DNA of 43,822 bases from an uncultured Prevotella sp. (GTDB taxonomy: Bacteria > Bacteroidota > Bacteroidia > Bacteroidales > Bacteroidaceae), in the NCBI GenBank assembly GCA_900540885.1, contig UQHJ01000017.1, positions 1-43,822 on the forward strand, in the 5' to 3' direction. Below the pieces are notes generated by a model. It was not told where the DNA came from, searched no databases, and worked only from the letters and a program-made list of their open reading frames with translations. The number at the start of each line of letters is the position of its first letter. Position 1 is the stretch's first letter. Both the position numbers and the translations under genes were made by a program. Of the stretch, positions 32,943 through 40,517 are shown in pieces.

Positions 32943-34130
32943 TTAGTCGAGGATTTCAGTAATCTGACCAGAACCTACTGTACGACCACCTTCACGGATA
33001 GCGAAGCGGAGACCTACGTTGATAGCTACAGCGTAGATGAGTTCTACAGAGATTTCTACGTTATCGCCAGGCATTACCATTTCAGTACCTTCGGGGAGGT
33101 GGATTTCACCTGTACAGTCCATAGTACGGAGATAGAACTGAGGACGATACTTGTTACCGAATGGAGTGTGACGACCACCTTCTTCCTTCTTCAATACGTA
33201 GATAGAAGCCTTGAACTTCTTATGCGGAGTGATTACACCCGGGTGAGTGATAACCATACCACGCTTGATTTCAGACTTATCGATACCACGGAGGAGAAGA
33301 CCTACGTTATCACCAGCTTCACCTTCGTCGAGAATCTTACGGAACATCTCAACACCAGTTACAACTGACTTCTTATCTTCACCAAGACCAAGGATCTGAA
33401 CTTCGTCACCAACCTTAACGATACCAGTTTCTACACGACCAGTAGCTACAGTACCACGACCAGTGATTGAGAATACGTCCTCAACAGGCATCAAGAAAGG
33501 CTTCTCAACGTCACGAACGGGTTCCTGAATCCAGTTGTCAACAGCGTTCATCAATTCCATTACAGAATCTTCCCACTTTGCAACACCGTTCAAAGCACCA
33601 AGTGCAGAACCACGGATGATAGGAGTATCTTCTTCGAAGTCATATTGTTCGAGGAGTTCGCGCATTTCCATTTCTACGAGCTCGAGCATTTCTTCGTCCT
33701 CAACCATATCGCACTTGTTCAAGAATACAACGAGGCGGGGAACGTTTACCTGACGAGCGAGAAGGATGTGCTCACGAGTCTGAGGCATAGGACCATCAGT
33801 AGCAGCAACTACGATGATTGCACCGTCCATCTGAGCAGCACCAGTTACCATGTTCTTTACGTAGTCGGCGTGACCCGGGCAGTCTACGTGAGCATAGTGA
33901 CGCTTTTCAGTTTCATACTCGATGTGAGCAGTGTTGATAGTGATACCACGTTCCTTTTCTTCAGGAGCGTTATCAATCTGATCGAATGACTTAACATCTT
34001 CGCCAGTACCAAGCTTCTCGTGGAGAACCTTAGAGATAGCGGCAGTCAAAGTAGTCTTACCGTGGTCAACGTGACCAATAGTACCGATGTTAACATGCGG
34101 TTTGGTACGTTCAAATTTCTCTTTAGCCAT
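32943..34130 (-). CDS. tuf: Elongation factor Tu
   Basis: A 395-residue GTPase that delivers aminoacyl-tRNA to the ribosome. The nucleotide motifs are all present: GHVDHGKT (residues 19-26), DCPGH near 82 and NKCD near 137. Domains 2 and 3 are complete (FSITGRGTVATGRVETG; the end GGRTVGSGQITEIL). It is preceded by three tRNA genes and followed by tRNA-Trp, as in other Bacteroidales. Codon bias is strong. Confidence 0.98.
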   Translation of the reverse strand: MAKEKFERTKPHVNIGTIGHVDHGKTTLTAAISKVLHEKLGTGEDVKSFDQIDNAPEEKERGITINTAHIEYETEKRHYAHVDCPGHADYVKNMVTGAAQMDGAIIVVAATDGPMPQTREHILLARQVNVPRLVVFLNKCDMVEDEEMLELVEMEMRELLEQYDFEEDTPIIRGSALGALNGVAKWEDSVMELMNAVDNWIQEPVRDVEKPFLMPVEDVFSITGRGTVATGRVETGIVKVGDEVQILGLGEDKKSVVTGVEMFRKILDEGEAGDNVGLLLRGIDKSEIKRGMVITHPGVITPHKKFKASIYVLKKEEGGRHTPFGNKYRPQFYLRTMDCTGEIHLPEGTEMVMPGDNVEISVELIYAVAINVGLRFAIREGGRTVGSGQITEILD

Positions 34131-34207
34131 AGCTGTGTATTATTTTTTATTTGAATGAATTTCCTTGTTATTCAATCTCAACAAGTAAGATTTAAAATTC
34201 AGAAGAG

Positions 34208-34279
<72 letters not shown>

Positions 34280-34302
34280 AAAAACGTTAAAAGTTTTTTT
34301 AG

Positions 34303-34375
34303 AGCGGAAGACGGGGCTCAAACCCGCGACCCCCAGCTTGGAAGGCTAGTGCTCTATCAACTGAGCTACTTCCGC
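34303..34375 (-). tRNA. tRNA-Gly (TCC)
   Basis: A 73-base cloverleaf: acceptor GCGGAAG / CTTCCGC, anticodon TCC in loop CTTCCAA, T arm with GTTTGAGC. It lies between tRNA-Tyr and tRNA-Thr. Confidence 0.95.
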
Positions 34376-34401
34376 AAGTTTTTTCTATAAAAAGAAGCAG
34401 G

Positions 34402-34484
34402 TGGGCAAAGATGGATTCGAACCACCGAAGGCGTAAGCCAGCAGATTTACAGTCTGCCCCATTTGGCCACTCTGGTATTTGCCC
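34402..34484 (-). tRNA. tRNA-Tyr (GTA)
   Basis: An 83-base class II tRNA with a long variable arm; acceptor GGGCAAA / TTTGCCC, anticodon GTA in loop CTGTAAA. It is the first gene of the operon. Confidence 0.95.
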
Positions 34485-34515
34485 ATGTTTCGTAGATGTC
34501 TCTCGGAAACGGGTG

Positions 34516-34546
34516 CAAAGTTAGGCATTATTTCTTTCGCACCAAA
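34516..34546 (-). promoter_or_regulatory. Promoter of the tRNA-tuf-secE operon
   Basis: On the minus strand TTTG (34543-34546), 19 bases, then TAACTTTG (34516-34523): a full consensus match. Transcription would start near 34510, about 25 bases before tRNA-Tyr. The region between this and the methyltransferase start is A/T-rich and holds no gene. Confidence 0.8.
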
Positions 34547-34750
34547 TATTTCATGCTTTTTTTTTCAACAAAACGCTTTTTTTATTCTTTGTAAGGCCAT
34601 TTCACCTATTTAAAGCAAGCATTTGACGTCAACAAAGCACTATTATTATACATAGGTATATACTTCTCTCCAACCGTTATCACCCGTATTTGTTTGCACC
34701 TTCTAATACCGGAAATCATCTTTTTACTATGTTTTTTTACAATAATACAC

Positions 34751-34758
34751 TAACTTTG
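34751..34758 (+). promoter_or_regulatory. -7 box just before the methyltransferase start
   Basis: TAACTTTG ends 7 bases before the ATG at 34766, so transcription would start almost at the start codon. A -33 TTTG is not seen at the usual spacing. Confidence 0.45.
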
Positions 34759-34765
34759 TCGCATT

Positions 34766-35482
34766 ATGATACTATCTGACCAATACGATCCAATGGGACA
34801 AGCCATTTGGGACTACGCCACCCTTGGCAATGCACAACATCATTTAATTGTACAGTCGAGTCTATTTGACGACGACGAGATGCCGATTGAGACATTATTT
34901 CGCAAAGAATCTCACATGTCACGTATTGAACGTACCGCGCTCAATTTATGCAAAGGTCGCGTTTTGGACGTCGGAGCAGGAGCTGGCTGCCATACATTAG
35001 CTTTAGAAGCACGTGGATTGGACGTTACTTCTATTGACATTTCACCTCTTTCTACCAAAGCACGCACCTTACATGGTGCCCGGCATAGCATTTGTGCTGA
35101 CATTTTTACAGCATCGTTTGACTTCAAGTTTGATACCATCTTATTATTAATGAATGGATTAGGCATTGCGGGGAAGTTAAGCAATCTCTCCACTCTACTC
35201 CTTCGTTGCAAGAGTCTGCTTTCACCTGGTGGAAAAATCTTAGCTGATTCTTCTGACCTCTGTTATCTATTTGACGATGACGAAGATTTCTCAACAAACA
35301 ATCTAAATACCTACTATGGCGAAGTAGACTTCAACATGGTGTACGGAAAATGTAAGGGTAAATCATTTGATTGGCTGTACGTTGACTTCGATACTTTAAA
35401 AGACATAGCTCATACTTGTCAACTCGAAGCAACCAAGCTCATTGAAGGAGAACATTTTGACTATTTGGCAGAAATTAAATAA
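34766..35482 (+). CDS. Class I SAM-dependent methyltransferase
   Basis: A 238-residue cytoplasmic enzyme. The SAM-binding motif I is clear: GRVLDVGAGAGCHTLALEAR (about residues 65-84), followed by the acidic end of strand 2 (LDVTSIDISPLS) and motif IV-like DTILLLMNGLGIAGK; then LLSPGGKILADSSD corresponds to strand 5. The C-terminal third (about 170-238) is less conserved and probably sets the substrate, which cannot be read from the sequence. It is a lone gene between two tRNA operons on the opposite strand and converges with the OmpA-like gene. Confidence 0.85.
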   Translation: MILSDQYDPMGQAIWDYATLGNAQHHLIVQSSLFDDDEMPIETLFRKESHMSRIERTALNLCKGRVLDVGAGAGCHTLALEARGLDVTSIDISPLSTKARTLHGARHSICADIFTASFDFKFDTILLLMNGLGIAGKLSNLSTLLLRCKSLLSPGGKILADSSDLCYLFDDDEDFSTNNLNTYYGEVDFNMVYGKCKGKSFDWLYVDFDTLKDIAHTCQLEATKLIEGEHFDYLAEIK

Positions 35483-35549
35483 ACAAGACGCATATATCTT
35501 AGCCATCACACAATTCATTGCAAAGCCGTTATTCTTATAAAAAAGTAAA

Positions 35550-35583
35550 GCGCTCTATAGTTTGTCGTAAAACTATAGAGCGC
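35550..35583. terminator. Shared terminator between methyltransferase and OmpA gene
   Basis: GCGCTCTATAGTTT (35550-35563) pairs with AAACTATAGAGCGC (35570-35583), 14 bp, with a 6-base loop. It lies between two convergent genes and can serve both, although the flanking T runs are short. Confidence 0.7.
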
Positions 35584-35618
35584 CTCATATACTATTATAT
35601 ATGTATTGCTAAATTCGA

Positions 35619-36755
35619 TTACTGTTCTTTAGCTACACCAATTACTACGCGGTTAGAATCATTCTCCTTAAAGGGCTGAACTTTATCACCCTTAAAGTCG
35701 GTTGAAAGGCGTGAAGCATCAATACCATACTTCTCAATCAACATCTTCTTCACGTGTTCTGTACGCTTTTGTGAGATAGCGCGATTGATTTCTGCATTAC
35801 CCGTACCTGCATCAGCATAACCTGTAAGCACAGCCTTTGCACTAGGATAATCCTTCATCCATTGTGCGAAAGCACGAAGTTTAGCTTCTTCCGTTCCTGT
35901 AACAGCAGAAGAACCAATGGTGAAGAACACTTCAGCCTTTGTTTCGTGCAACACACGCGCTGCGGGCTTTGGTTCTGGCTTAGGCTCAGGCTTTGATTCA
36001 GGAGCGGGAGTCTGTTGAGCTTGCTGCATTTGGTTGTAGTCTTGTTGAGAGACCATATTGGCATTATCTTCAGTAATGCGTTTGCGGCCAAACTTAAAGT
36101 TGATACCAGCCAATGCTTGCACTTGCCAATCGCCCTTACCATTCAACTTTGAGTTGAAACGGTCGTGATAGTTATTGGCAGTAACTTCAAGATTGATGCC
36201 TACCAAGCGGCTCAATTCAAAGTCGAGCATTGCACCTACGCGGAAGTTGTGTACCAAGCGGTCATCGCTCCAACGAAGGTTTACATTATCATTCGTTACA
36301 CTGGTGATATTATTACCTGCCAACTTATTCAGATCATCGTTATCCCAAGCATAGCCCAAGCCAACGCCACCCAACAAATAAGCATTTACTACGTGATGCT
36401 TATTAGGAGCAAACGCATTGCAAAGGTTGAACATAAGATCGAGGTTAGAGGTAACAAACTTATACTTGTAAGTTTTGTCAAGGCTTTTAAGTCCACCCTT
36501 CTCATTAATTCCGCTTACATGCAAGCGTGCGCCTACTACTGGTGTAAACATTCCACCAATGTTCACAGCCCCAATTGGGGTAATGAGTTTCGTAGCATCA
36601 TAATTGCCAAACGTTACTTGACCACCACCTTGTACACCTACAAAGGCATAAGGATAACCAGACTTTTTCTTTTCGCTTGCAACTTGTGCAAAAGTAGTCT
36701 GTGCCGAAACACCTGCTACGAGCAATGAAGCAAGTAGTACCTTAAAATTAATCAT
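35619..36755 (-). CDS. OmpA-like outer membrane protein
   Basis: A 378-residue protein: signal peptide MINFKVLLASLLVAGVSAQT ending near TFAQ24, a beta-barrel of about 200 residues with alternating aromatic strands (YPYAFVGVQGGGQVTFGNYD to WQVQALAGINFKFG), a Pro/Lys/Glu linker (about 250-267) and a C-terminal OmpA domain at about 275-378 with TGYADAGTGNAEINRAISQK, the peptidoglycan-binding loop that normally holds the key Asp and Arg. It should tie the outer membrane to the cell wall. It is like the abundant OmpA-type porins of Prevotella and Bacteroides. A consensus promoter precedes it. It stands alone between tRNA operons. Confidence 0.92.
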   Translation of the reverse strand: MINFKVLLASLLVAGVSAQTTFAQVASEKKKSGYPYAFVGVQGGGQVTFGNYDATKLITPIGAVNIGGMFTPVVGARLHVSGINEKGGLKSLDKTYKYKFVTSNLDLMFNLCNAFAPNKHHVVNAYLLGGVGLGYAWDNDDLNKLAGNNITSVTNDNVNLRWSDDRLVHNFRVGAMLDFELSRLVGINLEVTANNYHDRFNSKLNGKGDWQVQALAGINFKFGRKRITEDNANMVSQQDYNQMQQAQQTPAPESKPEPKPEPKPAARVLHETKAEVFFTIGSSAVTGTEEAKLRAFAQWMKDYPSAKAVLTGYADAGTGNAEINRAISQKRTEHVKKMLIEKYGIDASRLSTDFKGDKVQPFKENDSNRVVIGVAKEQ

Positions 36756-36785
36756 ATTTATATGTTTTTATTGTTTTCCTAAACG

Positions 36786-36817
36786 CAAAGATACATATTG
36801 TTTTTTAATGTTGCAAA
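36786..36817 (-). promoter_or_regulatory. Promoter of the OmpA-like gene
   Basis: On the minus strand TTTG (36814-36817), 20 bases, then TATCTTTG (36786-36793); start expected near 36780, about 25 bases before the ATG. A second TAACTTTG overlaps the -33 box (36814-36821). Confidence 0.7.
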
Positions 36818-36890
36818 GTTATAACGTAAATATATACAAGGGTATTCTAAAAATCTGTTTTTAGTTGATAGTTATAAGGTTACATCACTT

Positions 36891-37077
36891 TAAGTAGGTG
36901 TTCAAAATTAGTTGATATGAATTGGTGCAGTATTTCGTTCAGAAACAGAGGTTGAAGAGGGAGCGTAGCGGGCTACGTGACCGATGAAGCCTATGTTTCT
37001 GGGCGAAAGAATACACCAAGGCATATCGACTAATTCTGAACATGATTATATAAACTAATTTTGAATACCTACTTAAC
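36891..37077. repeat. Palindromic repeat sharing ends with the 13.76 kb copy
   Basis: The left end TAAGTAGGTGTTCAAAATTA then GTTGATATG is inverted at the right end twice (about 37022-37043 and 37055-37077). Between them are imperfect inverted arms around AGCGTAGCGGGCTACG, with CAGAAACA / TGTTTCTG. The left end also matches 13759-13793, whose interior is completely different. No gene lies in 36818-37149. Confidence 0.75.
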
Positions 37078-37149
37078 AATCAACTAAACTAACTTTAGAA
37101 CCTTAAAAGGTTGAACTGACTATTTTTTTAGAATCTGCCATATACAGAA

Positions 37150-37184
37150 AAATCCTTCAAAACTTTTATCGTCTTGAAGGATTT
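37150..37184 (-). terminator. Terminator after the tRNA-Asp genes
   Basis: On the minus strand AAATCCTTCAA and TTGAAGGATTT form an 11-bp perfect stem, followed by TTC. Confidence 0.8.
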
Positions 37185-37188
37185 AATG

Positions 37189-37262
37189 CGGTGTGTACGG
37201 GACTCGAACCCGTGACCCCATGCGTGACAGGCATGTATTCTAACCAGCTGAACTAACACACC
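37189..37262 (-). tRNA. tRNA-Asp (GTC), copy 1
   Basis: A 74-base cloverleaf: acceptor GGTGTGT / ACACACC, anticodon GTC in loop CTGTCAC. It is identical in sequence to the copy at 37303-37376. Confidence 0.95.
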
Positions 37263-37302
37263 AAAGTGTGCAAAAGTTAAAGCTTCAACTCAGCATTAAT
37301 AG

Positions 37303-37376
37303 CGGTGTGTACGGGACTCGAACCCGTGACCCCATGCGTGACAGGCATGTATTCTAACCAGCTGAACTAACACACC
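37303..37376 (-). tRNA. tRNA-Asp (GTC), copy 2
   Basis: A 74-base cloverleaf identical to the one at 37189-37262, 40 bases away, suggesting recent tandem duplication or gene conversion. It is the first tRNA after the promoter at 37416-37446. Confidence 0.95.
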
Positions 37377-37415
37377 ATAACGTGTGAGTCGCTACGCTTT
37401 TTGCTTTTGCGAGTG

Positions 37416-37446
37416 CAAAGGTACAATTAATTTTATATCTAACAAA
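37416..37446 (-). promoter_or_regulatory. Promoter of the tRNA-Asp operon
   Basis: On the minus strand TTTG (37443-37446), 19 bases, then TACCTTTG (37416-37423). The layout is the same as that of the tRNA-Tyr operon promoter. Confidence 0.8.
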
Positions 37447-37497
37447 TATTATCCTTATTTTTTTACGCAGAGACAGAAAAAAGTTTCACATACACAC

Positions 37498-37527
37498 AAA
37501 AAAGGCTCAGCGTATTTCACTGAGCCT
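37498..37527 (-). terminator. Terminator of hpf / structured RNA
   Basis: On the minus strand AGGCTCAG and CTGAGCCT form a stem whose loop also pairs partly (TGAAATACG), followed by TTTTTTG. It is a strong intrinsic terminator. Confidence 0.85.
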
Positions 37528-37725
37528 CCTATTAATAGTTCGTAATCTCTCAACCGTCTGCAACATCTACCTTCACAAGCGAATGGCAGACGGCACAAAC
37601 AGATATCAAGAAGACTTTTACATCATTTCTCAATACCTTTTATTTCGGTATCCTTCAAGCAGAGGGCTTTTTCATGGTTAATATCTGTTTACGTATTCCA
37701 TTTCGTGAAATACGTTTACCCTCTT
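37500..37725 (-). ncRNA. Candidate structured RNA with pseudoknot, 3' of hpf
   Basis: The 240-base stretch between hpf and the tRNA-Asp promoter is too structured to be spacer. In 5' to 3' order on the minus strand: AGAGGG (37724-37719), a hairpin ACGTATT/AATACGT (37715-37691), a 13-base strand AAACAGATATTAA (37690-37678), CCCTCT (37666-37661), TTGATATCTGTTT (37609-37597), an 8-bp stem CCGTCTGC/GCAGACGG (37593-37554), and a terminator. AGAGGG pairs with CCCTCT, and the 13-base strands pair with one G-U, in crossed order, so a pseudoknot is possible. The sequence does not contain the signatures of RNase P RNA, tmRNA or SRP RNA. No own promoter was seen; it may be processed from the hpf transcript. 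Confidence 0.5.
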
Positions 37726-37743
37726 TCATGCACGCGGCATGAC

Positions 37744-38040
37744 TTACTTAGCTTGACGTTCCTTGTACTTTTCAATCTGGCGAAGCAAAGAATCAACGCA
37801 GAGGTCAACACCTTCTTCAAATGTGTCGCACACCTTTTCTGCGTGCAAGTCTGTTCCTGGGAGTGAAACGTTCAATGCCGTTTCCTTATTCTTTGCGGTT
37901 TCGGGCTTAACTACCTTAAGCACGAACTCAGCCTTAATTATGTTGTCGCAAGTCTTTTCGAGCTTGCTTGCTTTCTTTTCAATAAATGCGTTCAACTTAT
38001 CAGTTGCATCAAAGTGGATGGCTTGAATCTTGAGTTCCAT
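37744..38040 (-). CDS. hpf: Ribosome hibernation promoting factor (short HPF/RaiA)
   Basis: A 98-residue protein that binds in the mRNA/tRNA channel of idle ribosomes and silences them in stationary phase. The family pattern is clear: MELKIQAIHFDATDKLNAFI, then EKKASKLEKTCDNIIKAEF and a C-terminal VCDTFEEGVDLCVDSLLRQI with basic residues after it. It is the short form, without the dimerisation tail of long HPF. It lies 18 bases after xerC, and the pair is conserved in Bacteroidales near tuf. Its 3' region contains the structured RNA candidate. Confidence 0.95.
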   Translation of the reverse strand: MELKIQAIHFDATDKLNAFIEKKASKLEKTCDNIIKAEFVLKVVKPETAKNKETALNVSLPGTDLHAEKVCDTFEEGVDLCVDSLLRQIEKYKERQAK

Positions 38041-38058
38041 AGTAACCTCCTTTTTTGT

Positions 38059-38946
38059 TTATGCCCTTGGGTGGGCTAGTTCATATTCTTTTTTAAGGTC
38101 AGCAAACGACGTATGCGTATACACCTCTGTAGTTGAAATACTTTCATGTCCGAGCAGTTCTCGAATAGCCTCCAGACTGGCACCATTATTAAGCATTGCC
38201 GTAGCAAAGGTGTGGCGTAACACGTGCGGACTTTTTTTCTTCTGCGTAGTAACAAGTGAGAGATAACGCTTTACAATTATTCCCACCTGTCGACGATTGA
38301 TGCGTTGTCGCTTCTGTGTAATAAACACAGGGCCTTCACTGCTGCCGTAGAACTGTTGACGAACGTGCAAGTACTTCACTAAGGCTTCATACAATTCTAA
38401 GCCAAAAGGCACGACTCGCTGCTTATTACGTTTACCCGTCACACGCAGTTCACATGTTGCAAGTTGAATATCATTTACATTCAATCCAATCAACTCAGCC
38501 ATACGTACCCCTGTGTGGTAAAAGGTAAGTAACATAGTTTGATTGCGTACACCTACAAAGTCACTACCATAATCTACATCATCAAAAAGTCGTTCTACCT
38601 CTTGTTCTTTCAAAAACGAAGGAAGGACCTTCTGCACTTTCGGATTTTGTATGAGCGACATCGGATTATGATCTACCAACCCCATTCGACGCAAGTATTT
38701 ATAAAAGCTACGTACCGCACTGAGTTCCTTACCCATAGTACGCGCTCCCTCACCTCGTTCCATTTGGGCGGCCAACCATTGGCGCATCACATCGGCATCA
38801 ATCGTTTGCCAAGAAAGTTGACTATCTATACTTTTAAAAAATATCTCGACCGACACAAGTGCTTTCTTATAAGTAGCAATGGTTGTGGGAGAATAGCCAC
38901 GTTCCGCTTCTAAATAAGTCAAGAAATCTTGTTTTAAATCGTTCAT
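38059..38946 (-). CDS. xerC: Tyrosine recombinase XerC-like
   Basis: A 295-residue site-specific recombinase that resolves chromosome dimers with a XerD partner. The N-terminal SAM-like core-binding domain (about 1-95) is followed by the catalytic domain with all six residues: Arg148 (HTGVRMAEL), Lys172, His241 and Arg244 (SPHVLRHTFATAM), His267 (LLGHESISTTEVYTH) and nucleophile Tyr276. The length is typical of chromosomal XerC/D rather than of mobile integrases, and no attachment site or phage gene is nearby. It is co-transcribed with hpf. In related genomes rpsU often precedes it; it is not present here. Whether it is XerC or XerD cannot be settled by eye. Confidence 0.88.
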   Translation of the reverse strand: MNDLKQDFLTYLEAERGYSPTTIATYKKALVSVEIFFKSIDSQLSWQTIDADVMRQWLAAQMERGEGARTMGKELSAVRSFYKYLRRMGLVDHNPMSLIQNPKVQKVLPSFLKEQEVERLFDDVDYGSDFVGVRNQTMLLTFYHTGVRMAELIGLNVNDIQLATCELRVTGKRNKQRVVPFGLELYEALVKYLHVRQQFYGSSEGPVFITQKRQRINRRQVGIIVKRYLSLVTTQKKKSPHVLRHTFATAMLNNGASLEAIRELLGHESISTTEVYTHTSFADLKKEYELAHPRA

Positions 38947-39192
38947 TTTCTAAAGAATCTTTCAACTATAGCACACAAAGCGAACAACTCACTTTTAGCT
39001 ATCTTGGCTTTACAAAAGCGAATATCGGAACTTTTTTTGAATGTGCCAAATTTTGCTGCTCATTTTTTTTAAAACAACAATTTATCTTAATCCGGAACTT
39101 GAGTAAATCACCACACTTTGTGACACACTTCTCTTGCACGAGCCACAAAATATAATTTCCTTTGCAACTTCAATAAAAATACATACGAAAAC

Positions 39193-39681
39193 ATGAAAAA
39201 AGGGAAACATACCGTTTTATTTATCTGTTTGGGCAATATTTGCCGTTCGCCTGCTGCTGAAGGCATTATGAAATCGATTGTAAAGGATCATAAATCAGAA
39301 GCAGATTTCGAAATAGACTCTGCAGGCATTGGTAATTGGCACGTCGGACAATTACCCGATAGCCGTATGCGAGAGTGTGGACGTAAGCATGGCTATAACT
39401 TTAATAGCCATGCCCGTCAATTCACCCCAACTGACTTCCAACGCTTTGACCACATCGTGGTAATGGACAACGACAATTATCGTGCTATCACTGCTATGGC
39501 ACATACACAAGACGATAAAGCCAAAGTGGTGCGCATGGCCGACTTCTTAACCTCTCATCGAACGTACACCACAGTGCCCGACCCTTATTATGGTGACGCT
39601 ACTGACTTTGAATTGGTCATCACCTTATTAGAGGATGCGTGCCAAGAACTTTATCGTACAATCACAAGTGAAGCGTCATGA
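39193..39681 (+). CDS. Low-molecular-weight protein tyrosine phosphatase
   Basis: A 162-residue cytoplasmic phosphatase. The P-loop CLGNICRSPAAEG gives nucleophile Cys12 and Arg18, and the general acid is Asp130 in VPDPYYGD, at the normal place near the C-terminus. In bacteria such enzymes usually act on tyrosine kinases of polysaccharide export, but no such kinase is nearby. The stop codon overlaps the start of the ZIP transporter (ATGA), so both are translated from one mRNA. The 246 bases upstream are A/T-rich, hold no gene, and have no perfect TAnnTTTG box. Confidence 0.93.
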   Translation: MKKGKHTVLFICLGNICRSPAAEGIMKSIVKDHKSEADFEIDSAGIGNWHVGQLPDSRMRECGRKHGYNFNSHARQFTPTDFQRFDHIVVMDNDNYRAITAMAHTQDDKAKVVRMADFLTSHRTYTTVPDPYYGDATDFELVITLLEDACQELYRTITSEAS

Positions 39682-40424
39682 CACAGGTCTGGGTAAGTGC
39701 TGTTGGGCTCTGCGGTGCCTCTATCATTGGCAGTGCAATAGGATTCTTTATCAAAGAGCTGCCTCATAAATGGAATGATACGTTACTCGGCTATTGTGCA
39801 GGCCTAATGTTAGCTGCTTCTACACTGGGACTCATTGTTCCTGCCTTTGAGCAAGCCCAACAATGGTGGTGGGCGGTCGGTGGCGTAATGGCTGGAGCTT
39901 TGTTTCTCAACGTGCTCGACCTCATTACGCCCCACCTTCACCACATTACAGGACTTGACGAGGCGGAACATCACAATAACGCTTCGCTCAATCGTATCCT
40001 ATTATTTGTCCTCGCCATCGCTTTACACAAGCTACCTGAAGGCATGGCTGCTGGCGTGAGCATTAGCGATACTGCGACGGACAATAATTGGACGGTAAGT
40101 TTGGGCATTGCGCTACAAAATGTACCAGAAGGAATGGTTATTATTGCTCCCCTATTAATGGCTGGCGTAAAGCCACTGCGCACTTTCTGCATTTCTATTG
40201 TGATAGGACTCTTAGAAGTCGTAGGCGTTGTCATCGGTTTTGGTATGGGACAAGCTTCTACTTTATTACTACCCATCATGTTAGGCTTCGCTGGCGGTGC
40301 TATGCTTTACGTAACGAGCGACGAGATGATTCCCGAAACGCATGCACATGGCTATCAAAAGCAAGCCACCTATGCCCTACTCTTGGGATTTATAACCTTT
40401 ATTATTATTGAAAGGTGCGTATAG
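39678..40424 (+). CDS. ZIP family metal transporter
   Basis: A 248-residue inner-membrane protein with about eight helices, expected to import zinc or another divalent metal. The two metal-binding helices carry the family motifs: ALHKLPEGMAAGVSI (about residues 113-127) and ALQNVPEGMVIIAPL (about 145-159), with His, Glu and Asn at the expected positions. The loop HLHHITGLDEAEHHNN between helices 3 and 4 is His-rich, as in many ZIP proteins. Overlap with the phosphatase gene by 4 bases implies coupling. No Zur box was recognised. Confidence 0.92.
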   Translation: MTQVWVSAVGLCGASIIGSAIGFFIKELPHKWNDTLLGYCAGLMLAASTLGLIVPAFEQAQQWWWAVGGVMAGALFLNVLDLITPHLHHITGLDEAEHHNNASLNRILLFVLAIALHKLPEGMAAGVSISDTATDNNWTVSLGIALQNVPEGMVIIAPLLMAGVKPLRTFCISIVIGLLEVVGVVIGFGMGQASTLLLPIMLGFAGGAMLYVTSDEMIPETHAHGYQKQATYALLLGFITFIIIERCV

Positions 40425-40450
40425 TTATCGCACATTTTCTAAATTTACAC

Positions 40451-40458
40451 TACCTTTG
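40451..40458 (+). promoter_or_regulatory. -7 box before the amidase gene
   Basis: TACCTTTG matches TAnnTTTG; start expected near 40463, about 55 bases before the ATG at 40518. No -33 TTTG is seen at the usual spacing. Confidence 0.45.
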
Positions 40459-40517
40459 TAGGCAGAAGAAACGATGCACAAAAGCAGGGCGTTTTGAGTG
40501 ATATACACACTATTAAC

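Noticed and set aside
37500..37725. RNase P RNA, tmRNA or SRP RNA at the structured region after hpf
   Set aside because: None of the universal sequence blocks of these RNAs (for example GAGGAAAGTCC of RNase P) is present, and the size does not fit tmRNA.
38059..38946. Phage or island integrase instead of XerC
   Set aside because: Length, complete housekeeping-type motifs, hpf linkage and lack of mobile genes or att sites support a chromosomal recombinase. The adjacent tRNA-Asp pair shows no truncated tRNA copy.
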